Source: Parapristionchus giblindavisi (lineage: Eukaryota; Nematoda; Chromadorea; Rhabditida; Diplogasteridae). Taken from it: 64,000 nucleotides of DNA. The notes beneath the pieces are model-generated. The model was not told where the DNA came from. It saw nothing but the letters and a program-made list of their open reading frames with translations, and searched no databases. Of this stretch, positions 11,972 through 24,314 are shown one piece after another. Positions within the stretch are counted from its first letter, which is position 1; each line of letters opens with the position of its first letter. The position numbers and the translations under genes are program-made. The stretch spans positions 682,001-746,000 of the forward strand of contig CALSFV010000038.1 in NCBI GenBank assembly GCA_943737045.1, in the 5' to 3' direction.

Positions 11972-14900
11972 ATGGGAGATGTTGAAATGGCTGATGCGAC
12001 TCAACCTCAAGACTATGTAATCAGTCGAATCCTTATGGGACATACTGGAGAAGTTAAAACTGTTGCTTCTACCAGTCAAGGTGAGCCTTGTGCAACTTAA
12101 GTAACAATTCAGTTAGAATATTGAATGTACTGAGAACTTGTTGTTAAGGTATGCTTCTGTCTGGAGGAAGAGATGAAACAGTGAAGATGTGGATAGGAAG
12201 GTTAGTGGATTGTATTGAATGATTAGTTGGGATGAAGGGCATACATTTTCGGCACCCTTGCGGGATATTTTTAAATAGTGAGTAGATTTTCGAAATATGG
12301 CGGGTCGATTTAGTAAAATCGTTATTTTTCGCATAAAAAGAGCATTATATGGTGGGGTCGATCCTGAAAAATGAACAGTATATAGTGGGTCGATCCTCGC
12401 ATTATGAGGGCATGAAAATGTATGATGAAGGGAGATGATTACAGAGGAGGAGATTATTCTGAACATGAAAGCCTAGTTCAATCACCAAAGGGAGCAATCG
12501 TATATGCAGTAGCTTTCTATGAAGATGATGATGGATGGAAGCTATTTATTGGAAGAAAGGTACTATAGGAATCATACTTATCATAATGAATGCTTATTGT
12601 TAGGATGGAGTTATAGCAGTATACGGAAGTGGACATGGAAATGAGCCCATTATGACTGTGAAACATCACACTTCTGTTGGTAAGTGCATTTACTCTCTAA
12701 CGTTTATTGATCCAGTATTCAATTACAGTATCCTGTCTGTATGTTGATTCTAAGAATCGTAAACTCATCTCCGGTTCTTGGGATAATCATTTGATAATCT
12801 GGCCCATTGCTGATTTCTTCCCTAACAATGATACCATTGCTGTAAGTTGATTGGATAGTTGATTCTCTTGATGGGATAGTCTCATTGTATTCATATCAGG
12901 CCTTTATGTGTGTTGGACATACGATGTCCGTATGGTCAGTCACATCAATTGAATCTCGACTTAATATCTATCTATCTGCATCTGCTGATCAAACTATTCG
13001 TCTATGGGAGAATGATAAGAGTATTCGAGAGTTCAGAGGTATCTCCATCCCATCTTCATGTAATCATTCATTATATACAGGACATAGTGATGTAGTACGA
13101 GCTCTCGTTGTTATCGATTCAACTCATTTCATCTCTGCTTCCAATGATTTCTCCATTATTCTATGGAATATAGAGGAATCAGCACCTCTGGCTAGGGTCA
13201 AAGCACCTCAAGAAGAGTTCATCTACAGGTTAGGTAGATCTATTATTCCAATCAATAATTGTTCGATTACAGTATGACTAGGGTGGATAAGAATACTGTA
13301 GTTACGTGTGGAGAGAGTGGACATATCGTTGTATGGAATCTAGAAGATACGAAGAAGAAAGGATTCCTTACTCAAGTACAAGTATGTGTTATGTTTCATT
13401 TGTCACTCTGAATGGATGATGCGGATTGAATATAATGATGTATCTAATAAATGATGTTGTGTAGATGATGTCAACTCCAGTTGCTTCTCTTTGGAGTGTA
13501 TGTGCTCTTCCCAATTCGGATATTGCATTGGGTTCCAGGTATTATTTTTTTATTTATTTGATTATATGACGACACTATGCGAAACAGTCATAAAATATAT
13601 TATTAGTAGTTTATGTGATAGATTCATTCATGAACTTTACTACATTTTAACATTTCTTCTTATACTTATATGTATTTTTGCAATTGTAAACACGTGTGAT
13701 AATTCTTGTTCAGTGATGGTCGTATATTCGTATTGACCCGTGATGAGAATAGAATTGCTCCGATTGATGTTAGTTTCATATTTATCTCTACTTTATTATT
13801 CAAATGACTAGCAGTGCTAGAGACAGAGCCTTGAATAGTTTTACTTTTGAGAGTTTCATACTTTTAGCGTTTTATCATTGCGCTAGTTATTCAAATGATT
13901 TATTTAATTATACATCATATCGATATATCAATAATTGAGTTTGAAACGAGAACTAACCGAGATCACACATATCGAATGAAAACATAGATATTGATTATAT
14001 AAAATGTTAATGTTGTAGATACGTGAGAATTTGGATGCAGAGATGGCTGCTAGAATATCTGCTACTATACAACAACAAATGGAAAGAGTTAGTCAATCTT
14101 TGATCTTTGATCCATTCATAAACTATATTACTGCACTTGTATATTAATCTGCGATATCGTTTGCATTGATTTTCCCATGATTCCTTTTCTTTGTTGTAGG
14201 AATCAGATACTGTAACGATCAAAGTGGCCTTAGATGATGGAAATCCTAATATGGAATTGAAATATGTCAAAGGAACAGATCCATCATTGGCAGCTGAGAA
14301 ATTTATTACTGTATGTGTTAATGTAGATGAATGAATGACTAACGGTTATTGTATCTATAGGATAATAATCTTCCCATATCATATTTGAATGAGATCACTG
14401 AATATATCAAGGCCAATATCCCTGAAGCTAGGAATTTCGTTGATAAGAAGATAATGAAGAATACTGTAGGAGCTAATGGAAAGGTTAGATATTTATTGAT
14501 TGAGTTATCGATTGAGTAATGAATATACACTAATGTTACAAATACTTTATCACTATTACATCTGTTGATTTTTTAAAAATTTATTTATCTACGCCCATTC
14601 TGTTTATTTCCCATTTATCTACGCTCTTTTATTCAGCAATCATTCTCAATAATAGTGGAGGATGGTCGACAACTCACTTGTACATTTGATCATTCTGATG
14701 ATCCTGATATTGTAGCTCAAGAATTTGTAGAGACACACAATTTGCCCATCAAATATCTAGCTACGGTAGGAGATTCATTTATTGATTGATTGATTGATAA
14801 TATTAATTGATGGTTGTAGACATCTCAAATGATTCGTAAAGAGCAGAGATCAGCCTTATCATCATCATCATCTCAATTCTATGATCCATTTACTGGAGGT

Positions 14901-16732
14901 GGAAGATATGTTCCTGGAGGAGGAAATGATTCATTTGGTAATGGAATGAATAGTGCTGCTGATCCATTAACTGGTATATTCATTCTTTATATCTCTCCCT
15001 TGTTTCTTGTCGTCTTTTGACTCTAAAGTATTTGCGGATATGAATTTGGATTGTATATTGATTGATATTGATTGATTATGGATATTGATTTATAGGTGGT
15101 GGTCGTTATATTCCTGGTCAATCATCAATGGAAGTTACGCCATCTGTTGGTGATCCTCTTACGAGTGAGGGAAGGTAAGACATCTCTGATCTTTGATCTT
15201 TGATCTCTAATATTATGTACTCTATAGATACATTCCTGGTGCGGCAAAGGATATCCTTATGCCTAATGCATCACTTCCAATCGATAAGAAGAAACCTAGA
15301 GGAGAACTATGTCCACTCTCACAGTACTTTACATTTGGAGCTGAACAATTCAGTCAGAAGGTACGGTAGAGGAGATGAATACTTATTGATTGATTACTAT
15401 ATTCATTGCAGGCTTTCGATCGTCTATTATCAGATAATGCAAAGACCTCAGAAGCATATCGATTAGGTGAAGAACAATTAAATCTATTGAAAGAATTGGC
15501 TATGAAAGGACCTCAAAATATTGTAGTATGTTTATTTATTTCTTTGTTTATCATGCATCAAAAAGATGTTGACACAGTTTAAAAAATCTTATTGTTAGTG
15601 ATACAGTAGTCATTCAAGGTTCACCTCCTTGAAGATTACATGATTGATTGATTTTATCTTTTAATGTATGTATTTTAGGATTTGGATATGTTGATCAATA
15701 CATTCAATATTGGTCTAAACTGGAATATGACTGAACTTCTTCCCGTCTTTGATCTCTTCAGAATTGGAATTCTTAATGAGACAATCAATCGATATTATGC
15801 CATGGGCGTAAGTCAATACATCATTTGAATATGTAATGTTAATCAATATTTGATTATTCAGGAAGGAAGTGAAGATTTCCGTCAGAGACTTCTTGCATTA
15901 CTTGTATCAGACTCACCTGAACCACTCAAGGTATCATTATCGATTCATTGATTGATCTATCGATATATTGATCTAGGCAGTTGTATGTCGTACAATGTGT
16001 AATCTCTTTACACATGAGAGTGGTCGTAAGATGGCATCATCTGAGATGAAGACATTGATGCCTGTTATTGGATCACTCGTTCTATCTAGTAGACCTGCAT
16101 TACAGGTATTCTAATCGATATTGATTGATCTTTGATCTATTCATATGATGATTATAGTCAGCAGCAGCATCAGCTCTATCCAATTGGGCATATCTTCTTC
16201 TTGAAACATCTGATTCAGTAATGGAATTGGGACCACGAGAAGATGGAATCAGAGAGATTGTTAAGGTATCATTCATTCATTATATTCTATACATTGGTCG
16301 AACGTTACAAATTTGCAAAATGCGGTATTATTTTCACAAACATTTATAAAATGCGTCGGGTTATCAAAAAAAAATGAAAATGCGGCCAGGCTTCGCAGTC
16401 TGTAACATCCTTATCGACCTATTATTCTACATACTGTAGTCTAATCTTATTATTAATTGAAGGTTCTTGAATCTCAATTATCATTTGGTGATATACGAGA
16501 AGATGTGTTGACTAGAGTTCTACAAGCTATTTCTACTCTTATGTGGGGAGATACAACTGTTATCAAGGTATATCCATCTCCTTTATATTCATGATTACGA
16601 TAATATGATATGTTTAAGTTGGCCAAATCTCGTAAGATAGTGGATATTGTTAATCGTATTAAGGATGCAGTGGTTGATGAAAGGGGTAAATCTCTATGTA
16701 GAGATATTGTAGAGATGACTTATGCTGTATGA
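11972..16732 (+). CDS. plaa: PLAA / UFD3 (Doa1) ubiquitin-binding p97 cofactor
   Basis: Binds ubiquitin and the AAA ATPase p97/CDC-48 in ubiquitin-dependent protein turnover and membrane trafficking. The N-terminal WD40 propeller starts GHTGEVKTVAST...GGRDETVKMW and runs to about 13760 (SGSWDNHLIIWP, SASADQTIRLWEN, SASNDFSIILWN). Next come two PFU-like modules (14212-14485 and 14638-14850; DPSLAAEKFI and DPDIVAQEFV). Three repeats of the DP(F/L)T...GRY(V/I)PG linker follow (14880-15250), typical of PLAA. The C-terminal PUL armadillo region starts at about 15400 and runs to the stop after VEMTYAV. The family usually has one PFU domain, so the second half-module is unusual. Introns carry a family B MITE (12240-12424) and a family A MITE (16292-16423). 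Confidence 0.93.
12240..12424. mobile_element. hAT-like MITE family B, copy 2, exact 8-bp duplication
   Basis: Starts CATACATTTTCGGCACCC and ends GAGGGCATGAAAATGTATG. Flanked by ATGAAGGG at 12232-12239 and 12425-12432. Interior has the GGGTCGAT and CGTTATTTTTCGC words of the family. In the second PLAA intron. Confidence 0.88.
16292..16423. mobile_element. hAT-like MITE family A, copy 3 (diverged)
   Basis: Starts CATTGGTCGAACGTTAC and ends near TTATCGACCTAT. Flanks ATTCTATA (16284-16291) and ATTCTACA (16424-16431) match at seven of eight positions. Interior keeps AAAATGCG words. In a PLAA intron. Confidence 0.7.
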
Positions 16733-17083
16733 GTAAATCAATATTCTCTTCTTTTCTAATCCATTCATCTCTTCATCTGGTATTAATACTATAAGTTATT
16801 ACTTGGATGTGATGTTTGTTTTACACGAATAAAAGTCGTGTAAACTTTGTTTTGTAATCATAATCATATTATATTAACTCGAGTGGTTATTATCTATCAC
16901 GTAAGATGTAATTAAATGGTTTTTTTTTATATTATTTGTTTATTGTGTGATTTATTCTTTGTTGTAAAATCCCTTATTTATTGTACAGAGGATGAATAAA
17001 TTATATTTGCCATTTATTGTGTTGATATCACAAGCAATGAACGTATAATCGTTGGAAATATTTCATAGAAATATATTACATAG

Positions 17084-19833
17084 ATGGATTATTCTAATTA
17101 TAGTATGAATGATGATGATGGTGCTTTGTTCAATATTCCGGTAATAACGACCTCCCGAAATGATGTGAAAGCGGGAAAAGAGGTAGATTACTGTAGCTGT
17201 CGGATTACGATATCATCGAATATTTTAAGTTTGCTAAATCGTTTTATGAGTCAATTTCAAAAGCTCACACGAGCTCAGGAAGTGAAATATGTGAGGACGA
17301 TTTATGCAATAACATTAATAATTTAATAACTTGTTAAGATAATAGTTGTCATCGAACTAGTATAATGAAAGAACTTCGTAATCTTGAAATAGGAAACAAT
17401 AAGAAATGTAGAAGAGATCGAATTATTCCATCATTGTTGCATAATGTAATATATATTCTCAATCAATAGTTCCTACTATGATATTGATTGATTTCAGCCA
17501 AATCGTCAATTTGATTTGGATTATGAATATTCATTTAAAGCCGATCGAGATATGAAGATGGATAAGTATGAATAATTGATATGAATATACTCTATAACGT
17601 TATTGCAGACAATTTGTATATGGAAGTGAAGGTATTCTAAGTATTCAAGATGGCACATATAGGTAGATGAACATTGAATTGGACGGAAAGATCAAAGATC
17701 AATTATAGGAACTTTCCACCTGTTACTCCAGAGTTTAGTTATGTTGTACCAACAGAAAGACCTCAAGAGAATGATTATGAATTTCACGTTAGTTGTACTC
17801 TCTTAATTGAATGATCTCAATCTGAATCTCAGTATGGAAATGATATGGGAAAGTATAAATATCTACCCATATTGACATCCGTTGGACAGGTTTGTATTCA
17901 TTCATATGATGATGTAATGATGGTACTATTATCAGCTTCATCTATATGATACAAATGGTCCTGAATTGAAGTTGGTCTATCGATTTAATCTACCTGCTCA
18001 TCTATACAATTTCAAGTAGGTCTGCAGTAACCCATCGACCCATCCACAGATTATCTTCTTTTCTCTCTCTCTGATATTATTTGAGAAAGACAAAATACAA
18101 TGAATCTTGAGTTGCAATGAACATTCGGGGAGTTTTAATTCTACAGAATGATATTGTTGATATGATTTAGATTCGTTGATTGGAATAAGAATGGAAGTGA
18201 ATTGTATGTGGTTGGTCGTTCAATTCGACAGATGATAGGAGATGATCAACGTAGTATGTATCTTTCCATCCTCATCTATTCATTCATTCCATCTCTTATA
18301 GGACATATGGGACTACCAATGGATATGGCAATCCAATATATTCCATCATATTGTATATTCAGTCTGATTATAGAACCAATTGTTCGTGTTCGATGCTTGA
18401 TTGAACTCAATCAAAATGTAATATCATTCCTTATTATTTATATTCATTCATTCATTATAGCAATTCGGTGCTCTTAAGTCAGCTACATTAAGAGACGATG
18501 CACTTATTTGTATTTCAAGCGATCTTATTTCTATTTATGATTTCAAGAAAATGTTTAATGAGGTTCGTATCATTTAATTCTTCTATCTCTATATATGATA
18601 TGATTGAAGTATTGTACATATGTTCCATCATCTCATGAATATGGTGATCCTCTATCGGATCGAGTCATTCGATTCAATGTTAAAATACCTCACACTATTC
18701 CTCATCCTATTATTTCATTAAAAGGTATTCAATTCATTCATATTGATTGATTGATTGATTTATTTATTGATTGATTGATTGATTGAAGGTAGCTACAATA
18801 CTCTTGATATTGGTTGTCTACCTCACCATATTCTTCTACAATCATATCGAATAAAAGTACCGTATCATCTAGTACGTTGTGATGGAGTTAAGGTACGGTA
18901 GTTGGTATACGGTAGATTGATCTTTGATCTTTGATTGATTTTTAGCCAATTCGTACAGATGGATTCAAATTACATGGATCACATGAGGGTACTCCTATTG
19001 GTATATTTAGTACAGATGGAACAACTTTCTTTCATCCTGATCAATCTAATCGATTATTGAGATATGAAGGATATCAATTATGTTGTTATACAATTGAATC
19101 GTAAGTTGATTATTGATTGATTCATTGATCTATTGATTGATTACAGTAATCCATCAATTGATTCAAATCATCTTCCTTCCACTCTTCCTTTTGATTGGAG
19201 TACACAAGTTATTCCTCAATGTAGACATGAAGTGGTAAGTATTGTAAATGAAATGAAATAGATCAAAGATCAATTTGTAGTTCATTCGGAATACTTCATT
19301 CTATCCGGGAGATCTTCTAGCTGTAATGATACAAGTTCGATTAAACAATACAAATGAGGTTTTTCATCTTATAATATCTATTTTGAATATTCATTTCTTT
19401 TAGATGATTAATCATGACAATTTGATGGATTTCTCAATGATTGTATTCATGGATTCATTGACAGGAAGAGTTATCCGTGTTACTCATGTAGACAATTCAG
19501 TAGATGATGATTATGTATGCAGATTATATTATATTTCATTTATAATCAATATATATTTAAGGGTAAAACTCTATTATTAGATGGATCATTGATATCTGTT
19601 GGATTAGCTGAAACAAACGATAGAAGAAAAGTTCGAATTCATCGATTAGTCGATATTAGTCAATTTGAGAAATCGGAGGTATCATTATATCGATTGATTA
19701 TGATTGATATTGATTGATTTAATAGGATGAATTGATTCGACCGAAGAGTACAATACTTAATAGAAAACAGAAGAGACAATTAAGAAAACAAGAAAGAAGA
19801 GGAAGAATAAATTATGATGATGAAATTGTTTAA
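17084..19833 (+). CDS. DCAF17-like protein (putative DDB1-CUL4 substrate receptor)
   Basis: Many short exons encode a protein without classical WD40 signatures. Several stretches line up with human DCAF17 as I know it: FVDWNKNGSELYVVGR, then IFSLIIEPIVRVRCLIELN, FGALKSATLRDDALICIS and DLISIYDF in the same order and spacing (about 18170-18560), followed by a HILLQSYR segment and FHPDQSNRLLRYEGYQ. The C-terminus is basic (NRKQKRQLRKQERRGR). The stop follows YDDEIV. If correct it would be a receptor for a CUL4 ubiquitin ligase, in keeping with the neighbouring F-box and PLAA genes, though that adjacency may be chance. It could instead be an unrelated beta-propeller protein. It starts 352 bp after PLAA on the same strand. 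Confidence 0.55.
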
Positions 19834-20162
19834 TTATCGTAAACCTAATAATAGCTAATCATTTGACTCATTTAATTTGTCATTCATTATGCGGTGTATT
19901 TTGATCTGATAAGTCACTATTCTTGTAAATATTCTTATAGAAGCATTACATTAGTTTTTAATTGTTCACTTTATAGTGAGGATAATTGATTGTTCAAGTT
20001 TCATTGTTTTATTCAATTTTAATAAAGAATAATATGGGCTTGGCTAGAGTATACATTTTGACTTGTTCAATGCAAGATTATATATCTACTCTATCTTTAT
20101 TATATATGGATGAATGATCTACTTGTAAGGGTATCGATTACTCCTCTAAAGGGAGTTAGTTC
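19834..20162 (+). other. Intergenic between DCAF17-like gene and FLAD1
   Basis: AT-rich 3' flank of about 330 bp. No gene or clear repeat seen. Confidence 0.5.
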
Positions 20163-22935
20163 ATGTTGAAATCATCAATAAAGAATATATTGATTAGAAG
20201 TATTGGACATTATTCTCTAGTTAATGGAATGAAGTCAAAGATAACTGCTACTGGTAGAGAAAGACAAACTGCTGGATTGATAGGTGATAGTACTTGTCAT
20301 TGGATCAATATTATGAGTACGGTATTACAGTAATCGGAGATGAAATACTCAAAGGAATCACTCATGACACCAATTCACACTTTATATCAAAACGATTACA
20401 CAATCTTGGAGTTATTGTCAAAAAGGTTTGTTTATTCCAGAACGATTACGGTAGTTTATGGAGTAGAGGGTTACGGTAGTCAAGCATGAGATATATACTT
20501 TCGATCTGTTTGACCTTTACGAAGAGCGCCACAGAAACCACAAAATATACATAAAGAGATGAAACAAATGCAACCTCCAACTGAAAGATATTATTGATTA
20601 GTCTAAATGATTACTTGATTTATCGATTGATTTTTACCTGCTGCTAGAATAAAAAGAAGTTTAAGACTAGCCCATTCCTTATCGGGTAAATACATATGAT
20701 CTTGAACATATTCTTTCTCATCCGATGTTGTATTCACTCAAATGGATATTTTTTTAATATTTAATCAATACAATATCGATTACCTCCGTCAACTATCTTT
20801 TGCTGTACTCTTGTTGTAGCATGAAGTAGACTAGATGGTGACGTATATAATGAATCCGTGGTTGATTGGGATACGGTAGTGATGATTATGGTGGAGAATA
20901 CGGTAATGAATGAATATATTATTGATTGGTGGGACATTATGAGAATGGAAGTGGATGAGAAAAGGGAGAAATGAAAGAAGGAAGGAATGGTTGTCTACGG
21001 TGATGAGAAAGAAGAACGAATAAAGTAGTCATGACGATGAAGAGAATACTAAAGAGATTCAATGAATATAAAGATATTATTGATTGATTGAATGCATTTA
21101 AGATCTCCGTAGTCGGTGATGCCATCAAGGATATATCCGATGAAGTGAGTTTAGTAGTACTGTAGTTATCGTATTGATTTATTGATTGATAGGTTCGATT
21201 ATTCTCATCCCAATATGATATTGTATTCACCACTGGAGGAGTTGGGCCCACTCATGATGATAATACTTTCACTGGTAATCAATAATATCTTCAAATGTAC
21301 TGTAGTAACATTTTCGATTCAGGACTAGCCGATGCATTCAATGATGAGATGCATTTATCGGAAGAAATTGTTGCTGCTGTTCAATCGTTTCTTCCGTCAA
21401 AGGTATGATAGATATCGATTGATTGGAGATATTATTGATAGAAATCTCCTCGTTCTTCACCAACAAACAATCATTCTAACCATCCAAGTCCATTGAGAGA
21501 TAATACAAGAAAGAGGAATGATAGCTTCATTTCTAAATTGGCTACGGTATCGATTGAATGATCGATTCATTTCCTTCCTGATCTACCCTAATTATAGATT
21601 CCTCGTTCATCAACTCTACTATGGGGTATTCGTGATGGAAAGAGATCACCCTTTCCAGTTGTTAAAATCAATAATGTCATAGCATTTCCTGGAGTTCCTC
21701 AATTCTGTGAACGAGCATTCATTGATCTTGAAGTCAGTTTCATTCATTATCTATTCTTTGTTATATCTTCTTCCATTCTCTCTATCTATCATCTATGTCC
21801 TCTATTCTTCTTTCTTGTCTTATCATTCATTCATTCATTCATATAGTACACATATACTTCGTCCTCCTCCATTCAATTCATTAGTTGTTCTTTCTATTCT
21901 TCCTTGTCTAATCTCTTTCAATCGTCTTCATTCTATAGTCGATACTCTCATAATATACAATACTACAAACACATTTCCCATACAATTAGTACTAGAAGAT
22001 GGATGGTATTATGATGTAGTGTGTACTTTCACTTTTCCTGATTAGATAGCACCATGGAGAGTACTATGTTCTCTGTGTCTTTCTCTATTCCCGCCAATTT
22101 ATCTTTAATTCTTTATTATTTTTCTATTTATTATGTATTTGTATGCTTTAACTTGTTTGTTTATGAAGCGAGAATGAGTAGATCATCATAAGATCAAAGA
22201 TCAAAGATCACTCTGAGATCTGTGATAGTCCATAAGAGCGAGAGTATGTCCATGTACATTGAATATATGTGAGAGTTCTATGTTCTCTTGTACAGATACA
22301 AGAGAAGAAAGATCATTCTTTTGTGAACGATCAATAATTTGTTTCATTTCAGAGTCAATTATTTTCTTTATCTGAAGTGGAACATCGTTTCTCAGTTCTC
22401 TTATATTCATCAAAGAGTGAATTCTCATTCTCTCATCTTCTATCTTCAGTTGCTCAAATGTTCTCTGATACTGTAGATATTGGGAGTTATCCTATTGTTG
22501 ATAATACGTTAGTCTAATCTACTTATCCATTGGATATTTATATCTTCAATTATAGATATTATGCAACTAAATTAACGATCGAAAGTGAATCGATCGATGA
22601 AGGAGAAAAGGCTGTGATGGAATTGAAGAAAGTATTGAAAGGTAACATGAAATCCAATCGATATCCTAATTAATCGATAATGTAGATCATTTGGTTGTAT
22701 ATGATAGTAGTCCATCTGTATCTACTGTTGAGAAGTATGAAGCATATCGTGAGAGAGTTGGAGAAGAAAAGGATGGAGGTTAGTGCGAATGATTACTGTA
22801 ATGAATGATTACGGTATTTAGATGAATTCATTGATCGATTAGATTCAGCGATGGAAGTCATAACAAAGATTATAGATGAATACAAGTAGGCTTCTTTTTT
22901 TCGTTGAACGAATGAAATTTATTGATTTTATGTGT

Positions 22936-22967
<32 letters not shown>

Positions 22968-23942
22968 GATTAGAGGAGATTTCATTATCATTCAATGGAG
23001 GAAAAGATTGTACAGTACTACTTCATCTATTGAGAATAGCTATTGATAAGTAAGTACATATAGTTGATTGATATGTTGTTGTCTGACATGATAAGTGGCT
23101 TAATAAAAACAAGAAATCACGCTTAACAGGATCATTTCTTTATTTTGTATTACACATTAGCCCTTACCCTGAAAAATAATAATGATTTGTGGCCTATCAT
23201 TCATTTATAGACTTCATTCATTTATAGACGTTATGGTCCACAAACTCGTCTATCTGGATTCCATATTATGGTTGAAGATCAATTCCCTGAAATGAGTCAA
23301 TTTGTATTGGATGTATCAGCATCGTAAGTCAATTTATCATTGTATGATCTGTTATCTTTGATCTCTTGATCTTTATAGATACAATATCGATGTAATTGAA
23401 TACTCTGGACCTCTGAAAGAGGGACTAGAGGCACTCAAAAAGGATAAACCACAAACAGTGGCTGTATTGATGGGAAGTCGATCAACTGATCCTAAGGGTA
23501 GATATATGAAGTGAGTCTCATCATGATATATACCGTATCGCTTCTATCGATTGATTCGTTATAGGAGTACGGTAGAATGGACTGATTCTGATTGGCCACG
23601 TGTATTGAGAGTATGTCCTATATTGAATTGGAGTTATTCTGATGTATGGAGATTCCTACGAGGATTGTGTGTGCCATACTGTAAACTGTACGACCAAGGT
23701 ATTGATTGATTACGGTTATATTATTTATTGATCGTATATGTGTAGGTTATACTTCATTGGGAGGAAGATTGACAACGAAACCAAATGAATCATTAAGAAT
23801 TATTGATGAACGAACGCATAAAGAGAGGTGATCAATAATATTGTTACTTTGCATATTCATACGTATAATTAGATATCTTCCTGCATATCGATTAGAAGAT
23901 GACGCATTGGAAAGAAACGGAAGATATCATATCTATGATTAA
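20163..23942 (+). CDS. flad1: FAD synthetase, bifunctional FLAD1-type
   Basis: Makes FAD from FMN and ATP. The start at 20163 gives a basic, hydroxylated leader ([20 protein letters not shown]) that looks like a mitochondrial presequence. A 47-bp intron (20284-20330) then joins TAGLI to [18 protein letters not shown], the opening of the molybdopterin-binding-like (MPTb) domain. Its GGVGPTHDD motif is at 21231-21257 and ends at [14 protein letters not shown] (21733). A 619-bp intron is inferred next, with the following exon starting near 22353 and giving [10 protein letters not shown]. The C-terminal FAD synthetase (PAPS-reductase-like) domain has the pyrophosphate loop [14 protein letters not shown] (22990-23040), [27 protein letters not shown] and [11 protein letters not shown]. 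Domain order matches animal FLAD1. An antisense gene occupies the intron at 20426-21103. Confidence 0.93.
20480..20937 (-). CDS. Small single-pass membrane protein nested antisense in a FLAD1 intron
   Basis: Three exons with consistent phases: 20937-20784, 20736-20638 and 20580-20480. The start gives [20 protein letters not shown], a signal-peptide-like hydrophobic run. A Ser/Thr-rich segment follows, then NTTSDEKEY (one N-glycosylation sequon). The transmembrane stretch [20 protein letters not shown] is created by the second splice. A basic cytoplasmic tail ([16 protein letters not shown]) precedes the stop. Predicted length is about 117 residues, a type I membrane protein. The exons are bounded by GT donors and AG acceptors on the minus strand, one acceptor (TTTGAG) being weak. 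No family recognised. Support is from the reading frame staying open across two introns and forming signal plus TM topology. Confidence 0.6.
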
Positions 23943-24314
23943 CATTACAGAATCGAATAGATTAGAATTATTATCGATTATTTATGATCGATTCGACTGC
24001 CATATATACATATTGTGATATTAGGTGATTATGTATCGTATAAATTACTATCCATATATATCTCAACTAAATTTATCACACGAAATTATTGATTAATGAT
24101 TAAATATGAACAATAGAATAAACGATCTACAATTAATGTAGCCGAATGCGAAAAATGGTATACTGTACTCGAAGGATTTAACTAGTGACAAAACGAAGAA
24201 AAGAATAGGGACTAAAACCCGTTATACGGTATGAATAGAATATAATAGTTGACAAATAAAATGAGATTTGAATTGATTATTAAGTTGATTAGTCTAATAG
24301 GATATTAAAGTGTT
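23943..24314. other. Tail-to-tail intergenic region
   Basis: Convergent 3' ends of FLAD1 (+) and the coiled-coil gene (-). AT-rich, nothing else seen. Confidence 0.5.

Noticed and set aside
21107..21251. Minus-strand open frame starting [10 protein letters not shown] as the start of the nested gene
   Set aside because: It is the antisense of a conserved FLAD1 exon. The nested gene has its own ATG at 20937 in another frame.
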